Positions 36,658 through 45,651 of a stretch of DNA of 48,589 nucleotides are shown one piece after another. The notes under the pieces are model-generated. The model did not search any database and was not told the DNA's origin. It was given only the letters and a program-made list of their open reading frames with translations. This DNA comes from Candidatus Latescibacterota bacterium (GTDB lineage: Bacteria; Latescibacterota; UBA2968; GCA-2709665): positions 15,654 through 64,242 of the forward strand of contig JAGWBX010000017.1 of NCBI GenBank assembly GCA_021295655.1, given 5' to 3'. A program made the position numbers and the translations under genes. Numbering within the stretch: the first letter of the stretch is position 1; each line of letters starts with the position of its first letter.

Positions 36658-37506
36658 TTACGATAACCGGAACACCGCTTCTGCGTTCCCGGCCGTGATG
36701 CGTTCAAAGGCATCTATTGAAAGATCGGCTTTCCGGATGTAATCCAGCATCGGCGGGGTGCCGACGATGGAACACGCCGGCGACGGCCGCGTGTGGATGG
36801 TGTCCGTGGCGAACAACAACCGTTGCTTCCATCGCTTCACGAAGCTCAGCCCGAATGCCGGATCCCGCGTGATGGCGTTATAGCCCGATTGCGCCGAGAG
36901 GTCGGCATACAGATTCGAATATTTCCGAAACAACGTATCCAGACGACCGCCCGGCGCCACCGGTCCCTCCGGATAGCGCTCGCCCTGTCCGACCTCCCCT
37001 GAGATTTCCCGCCAGAAGTATTGGGCGTGGCCCACCCACTTTACGTTCCGGTAGGTCTTCACCATCCGCTCAAATCCCGGCAATCCGGTGTCGTCGCGAT
37101 TAATCCAATGGTCAATATGCATGACAATGGCCAATCCCAGCCGGTCGCACGCCTCGTACACGCGCTGCTGCATCGGATCATCCACCGGGAGGCCGCACAG
37201 GTTCTCTCCGTAACCCACGCATCCCAGGCCCATGTAATGCTCGAGGATCGGGTACGGCTGGAACCTTCCGGGATATCGGTGTCTCGGATCCACGGCGCAA
37301 AGCGGCAGCAACCGGTCCCTGTGAGGCCGGGTGAGCCGCAGCAACGCTTTCGTTGTCATGTAGAAATCGAGCTCCTCGGGTACTTCCACCGCCATCACAA
37401 TCCCTTTTTCGATCCCATGGCGGTCCATCCAGCGCAACAGCCTGGCGGGGGTGAGGCCCGGGTCTTCCAGCACGAGTTGTCCCAGATGCAGATGTGTGTC
37501 GATCAT
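36658..37506 (-). CDS. Amidohydrolase-2 family enzyme (upstream member of a tandem pair by map)
   Basis: 282 residues, TIM-barrel metal-dependent hydrolase/decarboxylase. N-terminal IDTHLHLG gives the His-x-His pair; GYGENLCGLPVDDP and VMHIDHW are mid-barrel marks; LLFATDTI near the C-terminus holds the last metal Asp. It is a clear paralogue of the gene at 37604-38410, roughly two-thirds identical by eye. It carries LYADLSAQSG, which the paralogue has partly lost. A GGGAG is 6 bases before the ATG. 2-Pyrone-4,6-dicarboxylate- or o-pyrocatechuate-decarboxylase-like enzymes belong to this superfamily; substrate unknown. Confidence 0.87.
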   Translation of the reverse strand: MIDTHLHLGQLVLEDPGLTPARLLRWMDRHGIEKGIVMAVEVPEELDFYMTTKALLRLTRPHRDRLLPLCAVDPRHRYPGRFQPYPILEHYMGLGCVGYGENLCGLPVDDPMQQRVYEACDRLGLAIVMHIDHWINRDDTGLPGFERMVKTYRNVKWVGHAQYFWREISGEVGQGERYPEGPVAPGGRLDTLFRKYSNLYADLSAQSGYNAITRDPAFGLSFVKRWKQRLLFATDTIHTRPSPACSIVGTPPMLDYIRKADLSIDAFERITAGNAEAVFRLS

Positions 37507-37603
37507 TGTCTACTCCCTAACGGGCACCCCGGGTAAGCGACCTGTGTGGCTAATCTACCCGGAACCCGCTACGGACAGCGTTTCACGGTCCGGCGGAGGT
37601 CTG

Positions 37604-38410
37604 TCAGAGCCGGAATACCTTCTCGGCATTCTTCCGCGTAATACGTTCGAACGCGTCTTCCGACAGCGGCGCATTCTTAATGTATTCGACAATCGGCGTT
37701 TCCTGCCCCACCCGCAGATAGTCGGTGGCGAACATCAACCGATGTTTCCATCGCTTCAGGAATTGCAGGCCGAATTCCGGGTCTCTCGTTATCGCCCCGT
37801 ACCCGGAACCCGCGGAATTCCGGTACTTTCTGAAGAGCGCTTCAACCCTGCCCCCAGGCGTTACCCTGCCATCGGGATACCCCGCGGAGGAGTCCACGTC
37901 TCCGGATATCTCGCGCCAGAAGTGTGGAGAATGCCCGATGAATTTCACGTTTCGGTAGGTCTTCAGCATGCGTTCAAATCCGGTAAGCCCGGGCTTGTCC
38001 CGGTTGATCCAGGAATCGAAGTGCATCACGATGGCAATGTTCAGCCGGTCGCACGCTTCGTAGACACGTTCCTGCATGGGATCGTCCACGGGCAGTCCGC
38101 ACAGGTTCTCCCCGTATCCGACGCAACCCTGATCCATGTAACTCGCGATAATCGGGTATGGCTGGAACCGGCCGGGATAGCGGTGACGGGGGTCCACGGC
38201 GCAAAGGGGCTTCAGCCGGTCGCGCTGCGGGCGCGTCATACTCAGCAGTTCCTTCGTGGTTACGAAGAAGTCCAGTTCCTCCGGCACCTCGACCGCCATT
38301 ACCACCGCCTTTTCGATTCCCTGACGGTCCATCCAGCGAAGGAGTTTCGCCGGCGTCAATCCCGGGTTGTCGAACAGGAGTTGTCCCAGATGAACGTGTG
38401 TGTCGATCAT
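37604..38410 (-). CDS. Amidohydrolase-2 family enzyme, paralogue with internal deletions
   Basis: 268 residues starting at ATG 38410 (GAGTGAGG just upstream); the frame is open to 38458 but without support. It shares IDTHVHLG, CAVDPRHRYPGRFQPYP and GYGENLCGLPVDDP with its neighbour. Against that paralogue it lacks five residues where LYADL would be, and about seven before the TPIVEYI strand. The LYADL Asp region is usually conserved, so activity may differ. Tandem duplication is the likely origin; no repeat boundaries are obvious. Confidence 0.85.
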   Translation of the reverse strand: MIDTHVHLGQLLFDNPGLTPAKLLRWMDRQGIEKAVVMAVEVPEELDFFVTTKELLSMTRPQRDRLKPLCAVDPRHRYPGRFQPYPIIASYMDQGCVGYGENLCGLPVDDPMQERVYEACDRLNIAIVMHFDSWINRDKPGLTGFERMLKTYRNVKFIGHSPHFWREISGDVDSSAGYPDGRVTPGGRVEALFRKYRNSAGSGYGAITRDPEFGLQFLKRWKHRLMFATDYLRVGQETPIVEYIKNAPLSEDAFERITRKNAEKVFRL

Positions 38411-38485
38411 TGCCCTCACTCCATCCGAATGCGTACCGTTTCCTTGTTTCCGGCACAAGACCCGTTTCCCGGGGCTTCGGCCGGC

Positions 38486-39634
38486 CTACCCGCCTTTCGA
38501 ACCCTTCCGCAGCGTATCCATAATCAAGAGCGAAATGGACTGCACAGTCTCGTCGAGATCCCCGTTCTCGAATGACGGCACACCGGCCACGTCGCCAACG
38601 TCCAGTATATGCTGCTGGATTTTCATGATCTGGTCCATGTATTTGATGTACCGGTGCCGCGTGCGACCGGCAGCGTGCTTCCCGCGACTTTCAAATCGAT
38701 CCGTAAATTGCTGTAAATCATTAAGATATAGATTCATATGGATAAACAGCGCCTTCCCGGAAAACGCTTCCAGTTCGAGCAGGTCGGGCATCAGATGAAC
38801 GCCGTCCACAATCAGGCTGACGTTTTCGTCGATCGCCCGTGCGATGGTCGCCCGCACGCCGACGGATACGCGGGCCGCCTGCTCGCGAAAACCGTAGATC
38901 ACGGGATCAGGCGCTTCGTCGGCAGGCACGGGAATGGCCTCCCATGCCGCGTATGACGAGACCTGTAATTCCGGCATGAGATCGGACGAGATCATCAGTC
39001 GCATCACCTGCCGGATCTCATCCGTGGACGCAACCCGCGAAACCCGGAGCAGATTGGCAAGCGCCACCCCTACCGTGGTCTTACCCACGCCCGTCCCCCC
39101 GCCGATCAGCACGATCAGGGGCAATGTCTGCCCGCCTTTGCGAAACCGGTTCCAGGTGCGGTACCGATCCGCGAACGCGTCGCCTGAATCAATGCGAAGC
39201 ATGTTCAGCGTCGCTTTCAGGATGTCGTCGCGGGTAACCACGGTCCGGTTGTTGTGTATGAGATCGCCCTCGATCCGCTCGGCAATCCGGTAGGCCTGGC
39301 TTTCGTCAACACCGGTGATGGCCAGGGAGTCAGAAAGATGGTCCTTTGAAAACGGGCGGGTGCCCAGGTCGTCTTCGACCAGTACCTGCCTGGACCGCGG
39401 CGCCCAGAAAACGCCGTCTCCCACCGGACGGTCGGCGAAAAGCTCGCGCGCATGCATATGTACCAGATCGATCATTTTGCCGGCGGGTACCTTTTTCTGT
39501 TTCTGGATGGAACTTCTGACCCGGTCCGCGACCTGATATGCCTCCCGGAAAGAGAATCCCTGCTCCAGCAGATAGTGCGTCAGCATTCCTCTCAGGAATG
39601 GGATGCGCCTTCCGCTATCTACGATAATGGCCAC
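38486..39634 (-). CDS. 2-phosphoglycerate-kinase-like protein with N-terminal ATP-cone
   Basis: 382 residues. The N-terminal ~100 residues resemble an ATP-cone (regulatory nucleotide-binding) domain. Then comes a P-loop kinase with Walker A GGGTGVGKTT near residue 180 and a LIVDGVHLMP Asp region (Walker B-like). This pairing matches archaeal 2-phosphoglycerate kinase, the first enzyme of cyclic 2,3-diphosphoglycerate synthesis, and related bacterial proteins of unclear role. GTG start at 39634 with GGGGG upstream. A TATAAT box lies 34 bases upstream. Substrate in this organism unverified; seryl-kinase or other small-molecule kinase possible. Confidence 0.78.
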   Translation of the reverse strand: MAIIVDSGRRIPFLRGMLTHYLLEQGFSFREAYQVADRVRSSIQKQKKVPAGKMIDLVHMHARELFADRPVGDGVFWAPRSRQVLVEDDLGTRPFSKDHLSDSLAITGVDESQAYRIAERIEGDLIHNNRTVVTRDDILKATLNMLRIDSGDAFADRYRTWNRFRKGGQTLPLIVLIGGGTGVGKTTVGVALANLLRVSRVASTDEIRQVMRLMISSDLMPELQVSSYAAWEAIPVPADEAPDPVIYGFREQAARVSVGVRATIARAIDENVSLIVDGVHLMPDLLELEAFSGKALFIHMNLYLNDLQQFTDRFESRGKHAAGRTRHRYIKYMDQIMKIQQHILDVGDVAGVPSFENGDLDETVQSISLLIMDTLRKGSKGG

Positions 39635-39667
39635 GAAAACCCCCGAGACGCTGCAATCTCAGCCCGG

Positions 39668-39673
39668 ATTATA
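39668..39673 (-). promoter_or_regulatory. Possible -10 box for the 2PGK-like gene
   Basis: TATAAT on the minus strand, 34-39 bases upstream of GTG 39634. No good -35 sequence is found at the usual 16-18 bp spacing, so this is a weak call. Confidence 0.35.
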
Positions 39674-39819
39674 ACCGGAATCGAACCGTGCCGCGGTGAA
39701 AGACACTTCCGTTAGAATTAGGCCGGTCGGCGAACGGAAGTCAACCGAAAATACACGCGACCGGCGTTGAAACGGCACGTCACTGAATATTCGTTCAACC
39801 CTTCCATTCACCGATGATT

Positions 39820-40959
39820 TCACCCCTTGTCGGGCATGATATCCAGCGGATAATCAGAAAGCGTTTCCACGCCGGCGGGCGTAATCACGAAGGTATTCTC
39901 CAGACGGATTCCCGAGCGCAGTTCGTTACTGTATGCCCCGGGTTCGCAGGAAAACACGTCTCCAACTTCAAAGATCGCGTCCCGGTCGCGGTTGATGTCC
40001 GGCGTCTCATGGGGCCGCAACCCCACGCCGTGGCCGCCGTGATGAATCAACCCGGAACCGGCAAGATGGGCGTGTTCGCGAATGCGCGCGTCGATCTCTT
40101 TCCACAGTTCGGTTGCGCTTCCGCCCGGCCGGACCAACCGTGGAATTTCCTCCAGGATTCCGGCAAGGTGTTCGTAGACCGACATCTGCAGGTCCGTGGG
40201 TTGTCCGCCCACCGCGAACGTACGCGCCAGGTCCGACCAGTACCCGCGATAGGTGGACTGGGCGTCGATGATGTAGAGCTCGCCAGCCTCGATCTTTCGA
40301 TCCCTCGCGGTCCCTCCGATGACGCCGGCCTGATAGTCTCCCCCGTGATAGACCACCTCTCCCGCGGCGCTCATGGCCGCCTGCTGCGCCTCGGCCAGCA
40401 CATCCAGTTCATTCACCCCCGGCTCGATCAATGCCTGAGCCCGCGTATATGCCGCAAGATCGACTTCGATACTCTTCCGCAACAGCGCCAGTTCGTCGGC
40501 ATCCTTCCGTTTGTGCAGGTCTTCCAGCAGATTATCTACCGGCGACCAGGTATCCGGTGACAGTCTGGCGTCCACCGTCTCCGCCAGCAGTCTGTCAAGG
40601 CCTTCCTGTTGCCACCCGATGCGGCTGACCGCCCTCACGCCGCTCAATCTTGACGACACCGCCCTGTTGAGCTGGCGGACGGGATCGGGGTTCATGGTGC
40701 TCATCTTGTGCCACTCGAAGGTGATCCGGTCGTCCACCAGCGCGTCGCCGTCCTCCGTATGGGCCGCCAGCCAGGAGCCGCCGTCCGTCTCGAAAAACAG
40801 GAAAGCCGGGAAATAGAACGCCGGATAACCCGACAGCAACAGTCCCGTCAGATAGTAGATTTCGATATGATCCGTAAGTACGACGGCGTCGATTCCATCT
40901 GCGTCCAGTTTCACGCGAAACCTGGTCTGCCGGTCCTTGCAGCCTTCCGCTGTCAACAT
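39820..40959 (-). CDS. M24-family metallopeptidase (Xaa-Pro peptidase-like)
   Basis: 379 residues. An N-terminal creatinase-like domain (about 1-145) is followed by the pita-bread M24 domain. The five metal ligands appear intact: Asp in YIIDAQS, Asp in YWSDLARTF, His in GGHGVGLRPHETP, Glu in SCEPGAY and Glu in RLENTFV. This favours an active Xaa-Pro aminopeptidase or related creatinase/dehalogenase-type enzyme, cleaving N-terminal residues ahead of proline. AAAGGAG is 9 bases before the ATG. The gene is divergent from the oxidoreductase at 41196. Confidence 0.92.
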   Translation of the reverse strand: MLTAEGCKDRQTRFRVKLDADGIDAVVLTDHIEIYYLTGLLLSGYPAFYFPAFLFFETDGGSWLAAHTEDGDALVDDRITFEWHKMSTMNPDPVRQLNRAVSSRLSGVRAVSRIGWQQEGLDRLLAETVDARLSPDTWSPVDNLLEDLHKRKDADELALLRKSIEVDLAAYTRAQALIEPGVNELDVLAEAQQAAMSAAGEVVYHGGDYQAGVIGGTARDRKIEAGELYIIDAQSTYRGYWSDLARTFAVGGQPTDLQMSVYEHLAGILEEIPRLVRPGGSATELWKEIDARIREHAHLAGSGLIHHGGHGVGLRPHETPDINRDRDAIFEVGDVFSCEPGAYSNELRSGIRLENTFVITPAGVETLSDYPLDIMPDKG

Positions 40960-41195
40960 GAAAAGTTACTCCTTTCCCTGGCGTTCTGACCGGGAAATGG
41001 ATTGCCGCATGGGCACCTATTTAGGAGACACGATACCTCGCCTGCAGGGCACCTCTTTCAACGGACTGTCAGCCGGTTTGTTTTGCTGTTCAGAACTCTG
41101 TTTCTGTCGTATGATAACAGGACCGGAGGCGGCCAGTCAAGCGAATTGGCGGTCAGTGGTTCCAATTCGGGTTCGATAAAACTGAAAGGAACGCT

Positions 41196-42230
41196 ATGGC
41201 ATCTCTTCGTGCCGGCGTGGTGGGCGCCGGTAGTATCTCCCGCAGGCACATCAACGCGTGGCAGGCCCATCCCAACGTGGACCTGACCTGCATCGCGGAC
41301 ATCAGCGAGCAGGCCGTGAACAGCCGTGCGGATGAATTCGGCATCCGGAACCGTTATACCAGTTATATGGAGATGTTCGCCGGGGAGCATATCGACATCC
41401 TCAGCATCTGCACGTGGATGAACACCCACGCGGAGGTCGCTGTTGCCGCGGCGGAGGCCGGCATTGGCGGCATCCTGTGTGAAAAGCCGCTGGCAGGCAG
41501 CCTGGAGGAAGTGGACCTCATTCTCGACGCCGCAAACAGAAACGGAACGCGCGTCGCCGTGGGGCACCATCACCGGTTTCGCGGCGCCTGCGAGAACGGA
41601 CGGGAAATGGTGCTGGGCGGCGCGATCGGGCAACCCGTACTCTTTCACGGCAACACGTCCGGCGGCCTGCTCAACAACGGCACGCACTTTGTGGACATCG
41701 GCCGCTACCTGATGGACGATCCGACGCCTGCCTGGGCGATCGGCCAGGTGGTCCGGCACACCGACCGGCACGAACGACACGACCCCATCGAAGATCTGTG
41801 CACGGGAGTCGTTGCGCTGGAAAACGGCGCGCGCATCCTGATCGGAAGTGATATGCCCGAACCGGCGCCGCCGGACGGCGCGATGACGCTGCAGGGAACC
41901 GAAGGCACCCTGGTCGTCACTTCCAAAGGCGCGCAATTGCTCAATGACGCGGGGTGCCAGGACGTGAACGCCCCACAGGACACGGACGTGGGGATTGCAC
42001 AGGCCGCGGAACTCGTGGACTGGATGGAGGGCCGCGTGAACGAGCACCGCAACGCCATCCGGAAGAACCGCGGGGTCATCGAAATCCTCATGGGCATCTA
42101 CGAATCCGCCCGAATCCGCGACACGGTCACCTTTCCGCTCGCATCCGAACCCTCTCCCCTGCATCGGATGATCGACGACGGCGACCTGCCCGTGACCGTG
42201 CCCGGGAAGTATGATATACGGATAAGATAA
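41196..42230 (+). CDS. Gfo/Idh/MocA-family oxidoreductase
   Basis: 344 residues. An N-terminal Rossmann fold begins at once with GVVGAGSISRRH for NAD(P), followed by EKPLAGS with the catalytic Lys, HHHRFRG, and NNGTHFVDIGRYL with a catalytic His. These enzymes oxidise sugars, inositols or amino-sugars. A GAAAGGAACG site precedes the ATG. The 236-bp upstream gap is divergent from the M24 gene and holds TATGAT (41110-41115), a possible -10. Substrate unknown; the neighbourhood suggests a sugar or sugar acid. Confidence 0.92.
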   Translation: MASLRAGVVGAGSISRRHINAWQAHPNVDLTCIADISEQAVNSRADEFGIRNRYTSYMEMFAGEHIDILSICTWMNTHAEVAVAAAEAGIGGILCEKPLAGSLEEVDLILDAANRNGTRVAVGHHHRFRGACENGREMVLGGAIGQPVLFHGNTSGGLLNNGTHFVDIGRYLMDDPTPAWAIGQVVRHTDRHERHDPIEDLCTGVVALENGARILIGSDMPEPAPPDGAMTLQGTEGTLVVTSKGAQLLNDAGCQDVNAPQDTDVGIAQAAELVDWMEGRVNEHRNAIRKNRGVIEILMGIYESARIRDTVTFPLASEPSPLHRMIDDGDLPVTVPGKYDIRIR

Positions 42231-42337
42231 AAACCGGACTGTGATTCGGGTGATTACGGTGATTAAAACCTGATTAAGACCCATGTAAACATTTTGGTTG
42301 ATGTGATTTCAGGACGACATAAGCCGGGGAATACACG

Positions 42338-43564
42338 ATGGAGAAAAATTGCGGGAAGGCGGAAGTTACCGTCGGGCAGTCCGGGGCGGATATCGTTGGC
42401 GGCGACAACAGGGCGCTGCAGGCGGCTGTGGACTATATCGCGGGTCTGGGCGGCGGGACCGTGGAAATCGGCGCGGGAACCTACACGATGCGGGACTCGC
42501 TGCACCTGAGGAATCGTGTGACCGTCCGCGGTCAGGGGCCGGAATCCGTCCTTTTCAAGGCGGATGCCGTTGAAAGTCCGCTCACGCTCGACGGCGACTA
42601 CGGCGAGGAACAGATCACGGTTGCCTCCCCCACCGGGTTCGCGTCGGGCTACGGGGTCAGCGTTACGGACGACAACTCGGGCGGATTTCACACCGTCGTC
42701 TGCACGTTGATCTGGGCGGATGGAAACACATTTGGCGCCAGCAAGCCCATGCTGGGCGATTACCTCGTCTCCCGAAACGCCCGTGCGGCAACCACGTTTC
42801 CCGTGATCAGCGGCTATGGCGTCGAAGGCGCGGAGATCGAAAACCTGACGATTCAGGGCAACAGGAAAAACAACCCGTACCTCAACGGATGCAGGGGCGC
42901 GGGCATCTTCCTGTACCGCAGCCATGGGACGAGAATATCCGGCTGCACAGTCGAAGACTACAACGGCGACGGGATCAGCTTCCAGCAAAGCAACGATGTG
43001 TCCGTGGAAGACTGCGTCTGCAGCGGGAATACCCACCTGGGGCTGCACCCCGGCAGCGGAAGCGGGTCGCCAACGATACGAAACTGCCAGGCGACAGGGA
43101 ACGGGCGAATCGGTCTGTTTCTCTGCTGGCGGGTCAGGAACGGGTGGTTTGAAAACAACGCACTCCTTGACAACGGCGAGACCGGAATTTCCATCGGCCA
43201 CAAAGACACCGACAACACCTTTATTAACAACCGTGCCAAAGGGAACGGAAACGAAGGCGTGCTGCTCCGAGACGAATCCGAACCGATGGCGGGGCATCGG
43301 AATTATTTTGAGAGGAACGAGATTCTGAACAACGGAACCGGAACCGACGGCTGCGGCATTCGCATCCTGGGTGAGACCCGGGACCTGACCTTCGTCAACA
43401 ACCGCATTGGCAATGCGCCAACGGGTCAACAGCACATCGGCATCTTCATTGGGGAAAAATCGGATCGTATCGAACTCAGGGACAACGACTTATCCGGAAA
43501 CCTTGATCGAAAAATCGAAGACCGCCGTGAAGGGATTCAGCAACAGGAACCGTATCAGGATTGA
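42338..43564 (+). CDS. Right-handed parallel beta-helix protein, pectate-lyase-like
   Basis: 408 residues with no signal peptide. It opens with AVDYIAGLGGGTVEIGAGTY and LHLRNRVTVRGQG, typical of the cap of pectin-lyase-like folds, then successive beta-helix coils rich in N-N-x-I and G-I-x-I (for example ENNALLDNGETGISIG and FVNNRIGNAP). Lyase, epimerase or binding roles are possible; catalytic residues are not identifiable. The last 180 bases of the gene are repeated at 46521-46699. Only a weak ribosome-binding site is seen (GGGGAAT 9 bases upstream). Confidence 0.82.
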   Translation: MEKNCGKAEVTVGQSGADIVGGDNRALQAAVDYIAGLGGGTVEIGAGTYTMRDSLHLRNRVTVRGQGPESVLFKADAVESPLTLDGDYGEEQITVASPTGFASGYGVSVTDDNSGGFHTVVCTLIWADGNTFGASKPMLGDYLVSRNARAATTFPVISGYGVEGAEIENLTIQGNRKNNPYLNGCRGAGIFLYRSHGTRISGCTVEDYNGDGISFQQSNDVSVEDCVCSGNTHLGLHPGSGSGSPTIRNCQATGNGRIGLFLCWRVRNGWFENNALLDNGETGISIGHKDTDNTFINNRAKGNGNEGVLLRDESEPMAGHRNYFERNEILNNGTGTDGCGIRILGETRDLTFVNNRIGNAPTGQQHIGIFIGEKSDRIELRDNDLSGNLDRKIEDRREGIQQQEPYQD

Positions 43565-43839
43565 CCACGATTGGATCTGGATTAAAGGCAGATTGAAAAC
43601 CGGAAAAAACCCTGATTGGCGTCCTTGCGAAGAATGTGGATCTTGGGTTGAGGCGCGAAGCATCGCATGAGTATATATATGTCCCGATGGCATGTTCTCA
43701 CAAACCACCACCAACGCCACGTGTTTCAGCGCAGACGCGTTTTACCCTACTCACCTACAACGATTGAATTTGAATACGTAATCCGGATGTAAAACGCATG
43801 TACCAGGGCCTCTATCTTGGCCTCGGAATGGAGATTAAC

Positions 43840-44205
43840 ATGAGACGATATCTGGTTCTGGTTGTTCTACTTGCAGCGATTGCTCCGGGTGATTGTGTGG
43901 CATCGGGCGATCCTGTCAAGACCAAAGGTTCGATAGAAGAATTCAGATTGTACACAAAATGCCTGGGTGTCATTCTCGTGGTTGAGCACCGGTCCGACGA
44001 CGGGAGAAAAATCGGACTCAGACGGGAGGAGATTATCGCTGCCGTCGAAGCCAGATTGCGCGCCGCCGGCCTGTATCAATCCGGTTATTTCGGGTTTCCC
44101 GAGGGGTCCGTGGTTTTCTACCCGCACCTATATGTGGATGTGAATGTGAAGGGAAACGCGTTCAGCGTTCTCGCGGGAAAGTCACACCGGAGACGAATTC
44201 AATAG
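43840..44205 (+). CDS. Short secreted hypothetical protein, possibly frameshifted
   Basis: 121 residues starting at ATG 43840 with TGGAG 7 bases upstream. A clear signal peptide (RRYLVLVVLLAAIAP...DCVASGD) is followed by a small domain (EEFRLYTKCLGVILVVEHRSDDG). The protein ends soon after YPHLYVDVNVKGNAF. In a different frame, coding-like sequence continues (SIAYVLIAWYLAKAVTY to about 44275), so the 3' part may have been lost to a frameshift near 44175-44185. Family unrecognised. Confidence 0.55.
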   Translation: MRRYLVLVVLLAAIAPGDCVASGDPVKTKGSIEEFRLYTKCLGVILVVEHRSDDGRKIGLRREEIIAAVEARLRAAGLYQSGYFGFPEGSVVFYPHLYVDVNVKGNAFSVLAGKSHRRRIQ

Positions 44206-44289
44206 CCTATGTGCTTATAGCCTGGTATCTGGCCAAAGCAGTCACCTATACTCTCGAATCGAATAGAAATCATTATAGGGGAATGCGTT

Positions 44290-45402
44290 ATGAGTTACCG
44301 CTTTTTCTACATCTCCTGCCTGCTCTCCCTCTCTCTCTCGTGTTACAAGTCGCTAGAACCGATCTCCAACGATGCGATAATAATCGGCTTCCACGCGGCC
44401 CTGTTGGCTGTAGACGAGATCAACGCCAACGGCGGTCTGCTCGACAATAGTCAGATCGAACTGGTAACACGAACCAATATCGAGGAGGCGTCCGCAGCGG
44501 TACAGGCCGCTCAACAGATGATCCAGGATGATGGGGTCTTCGCGATCCTTGGCCCTAACCGTTCAACCCATGCGGTTCAGATAGGGCCGGTTGTTCAGCG
44601 GGCACAGATACCTATGATAACGACCGCGGCCACGAACCCCAACGTGACACGGGCGGGTGACTACGTATTTATGGCAGCCTTTACGGATCAGTTCCAGGGC
44701 GCGGTTCTCGCCCGTTTCGCGTGGGAAGATTTGGGTAAGTCTGTAGCGGCGGTCCTGACCCTGGAGGGTGATGTATATACTGAAGGTATTTCAATGTTCT
44801 TCATCTCCCATTTCACTGAGCTCGGCGGGACGGTCGTCGCAAACGAGATTTATGCTGCCGGCGACACCACCTTTACAGAACAGCTTGGGCGGATCTCCGA
44901 GGCCGAACCGGATGTGTTCTTTATTTCGGGCCTGGTCTCGGATATGACCCACGTGGTCCGGGAAACGAGAACTGCACCCGTGATGAACGCCCAGGGTACG
45001 CCCGTGACCCTCCTGGGCGCTGATGCTTGGGACAATCCGTTGTTTCTGGATGCGGTACCGGCCGAGGTCGAAGGAAGTTTCTTTAGCGGACACTTCTCCG
45101 CGGAATCAACCGAACCTGGCGCGAGGATGTTCGTAGAGGCGTACGTGGCCGCATACCAACGTACCCCCAGCGGTGGGGATGCGGTCAGCTATGACGCTGT
45201 TCGGCTGCTCTCCGAGGCTGTAAAACGGGCCCGGAGTTTTGAGGGAGAGGTGGTCCGGGACCAGCTGGCGGCAACGCGAGACTACCGGGGAGCGACTCAG
45301 ATCGCACGGTATGATGAAAACCGACATCCGACCAAGAGTGCGGTGATATTGACGATTCGGGATGGGGAGAGAAGGTTCTTCAAGGAGGTTGGGGCGCAAT
45401 GA
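44290..45402 (+). CDS. Periplasmic amino-acid-type ligand-binding protein (Peripla_BP_6)
   Basis: 370 residues, like the substrate-binding proteins of branched-chain amino-acid ABC transporters. It has an N-terminal export signal with a Cys at about 18 (weak lipobox, SLSC), LLAVDEINANGGL, and FAILGPNRSTHAVQIGPV, with PMITTAATNP for the ligand pocket. The first strand runs from IIIG directly into FHAALLAVDE, lacking about 15 residues usually present (PLTG...G). This deletion removes part of the ligand loop. No permease or ATPase genes are next to it. AGGGGAATG lies upstream of the ATG. Confidence 0.82.
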   Translation: MSYRFFYISCLLSLSLSCYKSLEPISNDAIIIGFHAALLAVDEINANGGLLDNSQIELVTRTNIEEASAAVQAAQQMIQDDGVFAILGPNRSTHAVQIGPVVQRAQIPMITTAATNPNVTRAGDYVFMAAFTDQFQGAVLARFAWEDLGKSVAAVLTLEGDVYTEGISMFFISHFTELGGTVVANEIYAAGDTTFTEQLGRISEAEPDVFFISGLVSDMTHVVRETRTAPVMNAQGTPVTLLGADAWDNPLFLDAVPAEVEGSFFSGHFSAESTEPGARMFVEAYVAAYQRTPSGGDAVSYDAVRLLSEAVKRARSFEGEVVRDQLAATRDYRGATQIARYDENRHPTKSAVILTIRDGERRFFKEVGAQ

Positions 45403-45427
45403 AGGCGTAGAGAAAGACCGGGACAAG

Positions 45428-45638
45428 GTGTTGGCGTACCTCGTATTGATCTCCCAAATGCCATTAATCGGACTATGGAGTATGGGCCATAGCGCCAGGT
45501 GGAGAGTTTACAATTGCGGATAGAAAATCTGAAATTGACCGGCGCCCTGATGAGTTGGTCGAAGCAACGAAGGCTCAGCTTAATGGGACGCAGCAGACCT
45601 TCGATGAGTTCTTGAAAAGTAGAACGTGGACGGATTAG
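45428..45638 (+). pseudogene. Frameshifted remnant of a small membrane protein
   Basis: Two coding-like stretches lie in different frames. The first, from GTG 45428, is hydrophobic (VLAYLVLISQMPLIG). The second, 45468-45638, reads DYGVWAIAPGGEFTIADRK then an acidic helix ending FLKSRTWTD before TAG. The second lacks any start codon. A small indel between them would join one protein of about 65-70 residues. The natural composition of the second part argues that this was a gene. Family unknown. Confidence 0.4.
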
Positions 45639-45651
45639 AAGGTGGTGAGAT

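Noticed and set aside
39660..39700. GGTTCGATTCC-like sequence suggesting a tRNA T-arm on the minus strand
   Set aside because: The flanking bases do not form a 5-bp T stem and no acceptor, D or anticodon arms can be drawn.
41058..42284. 408-codon minus-strand ORF opposite the Gfo/Idh/MocA gene
   Set aside because: The + strand frame is an intact oxidoreductase; the antisense frame is a shadow.
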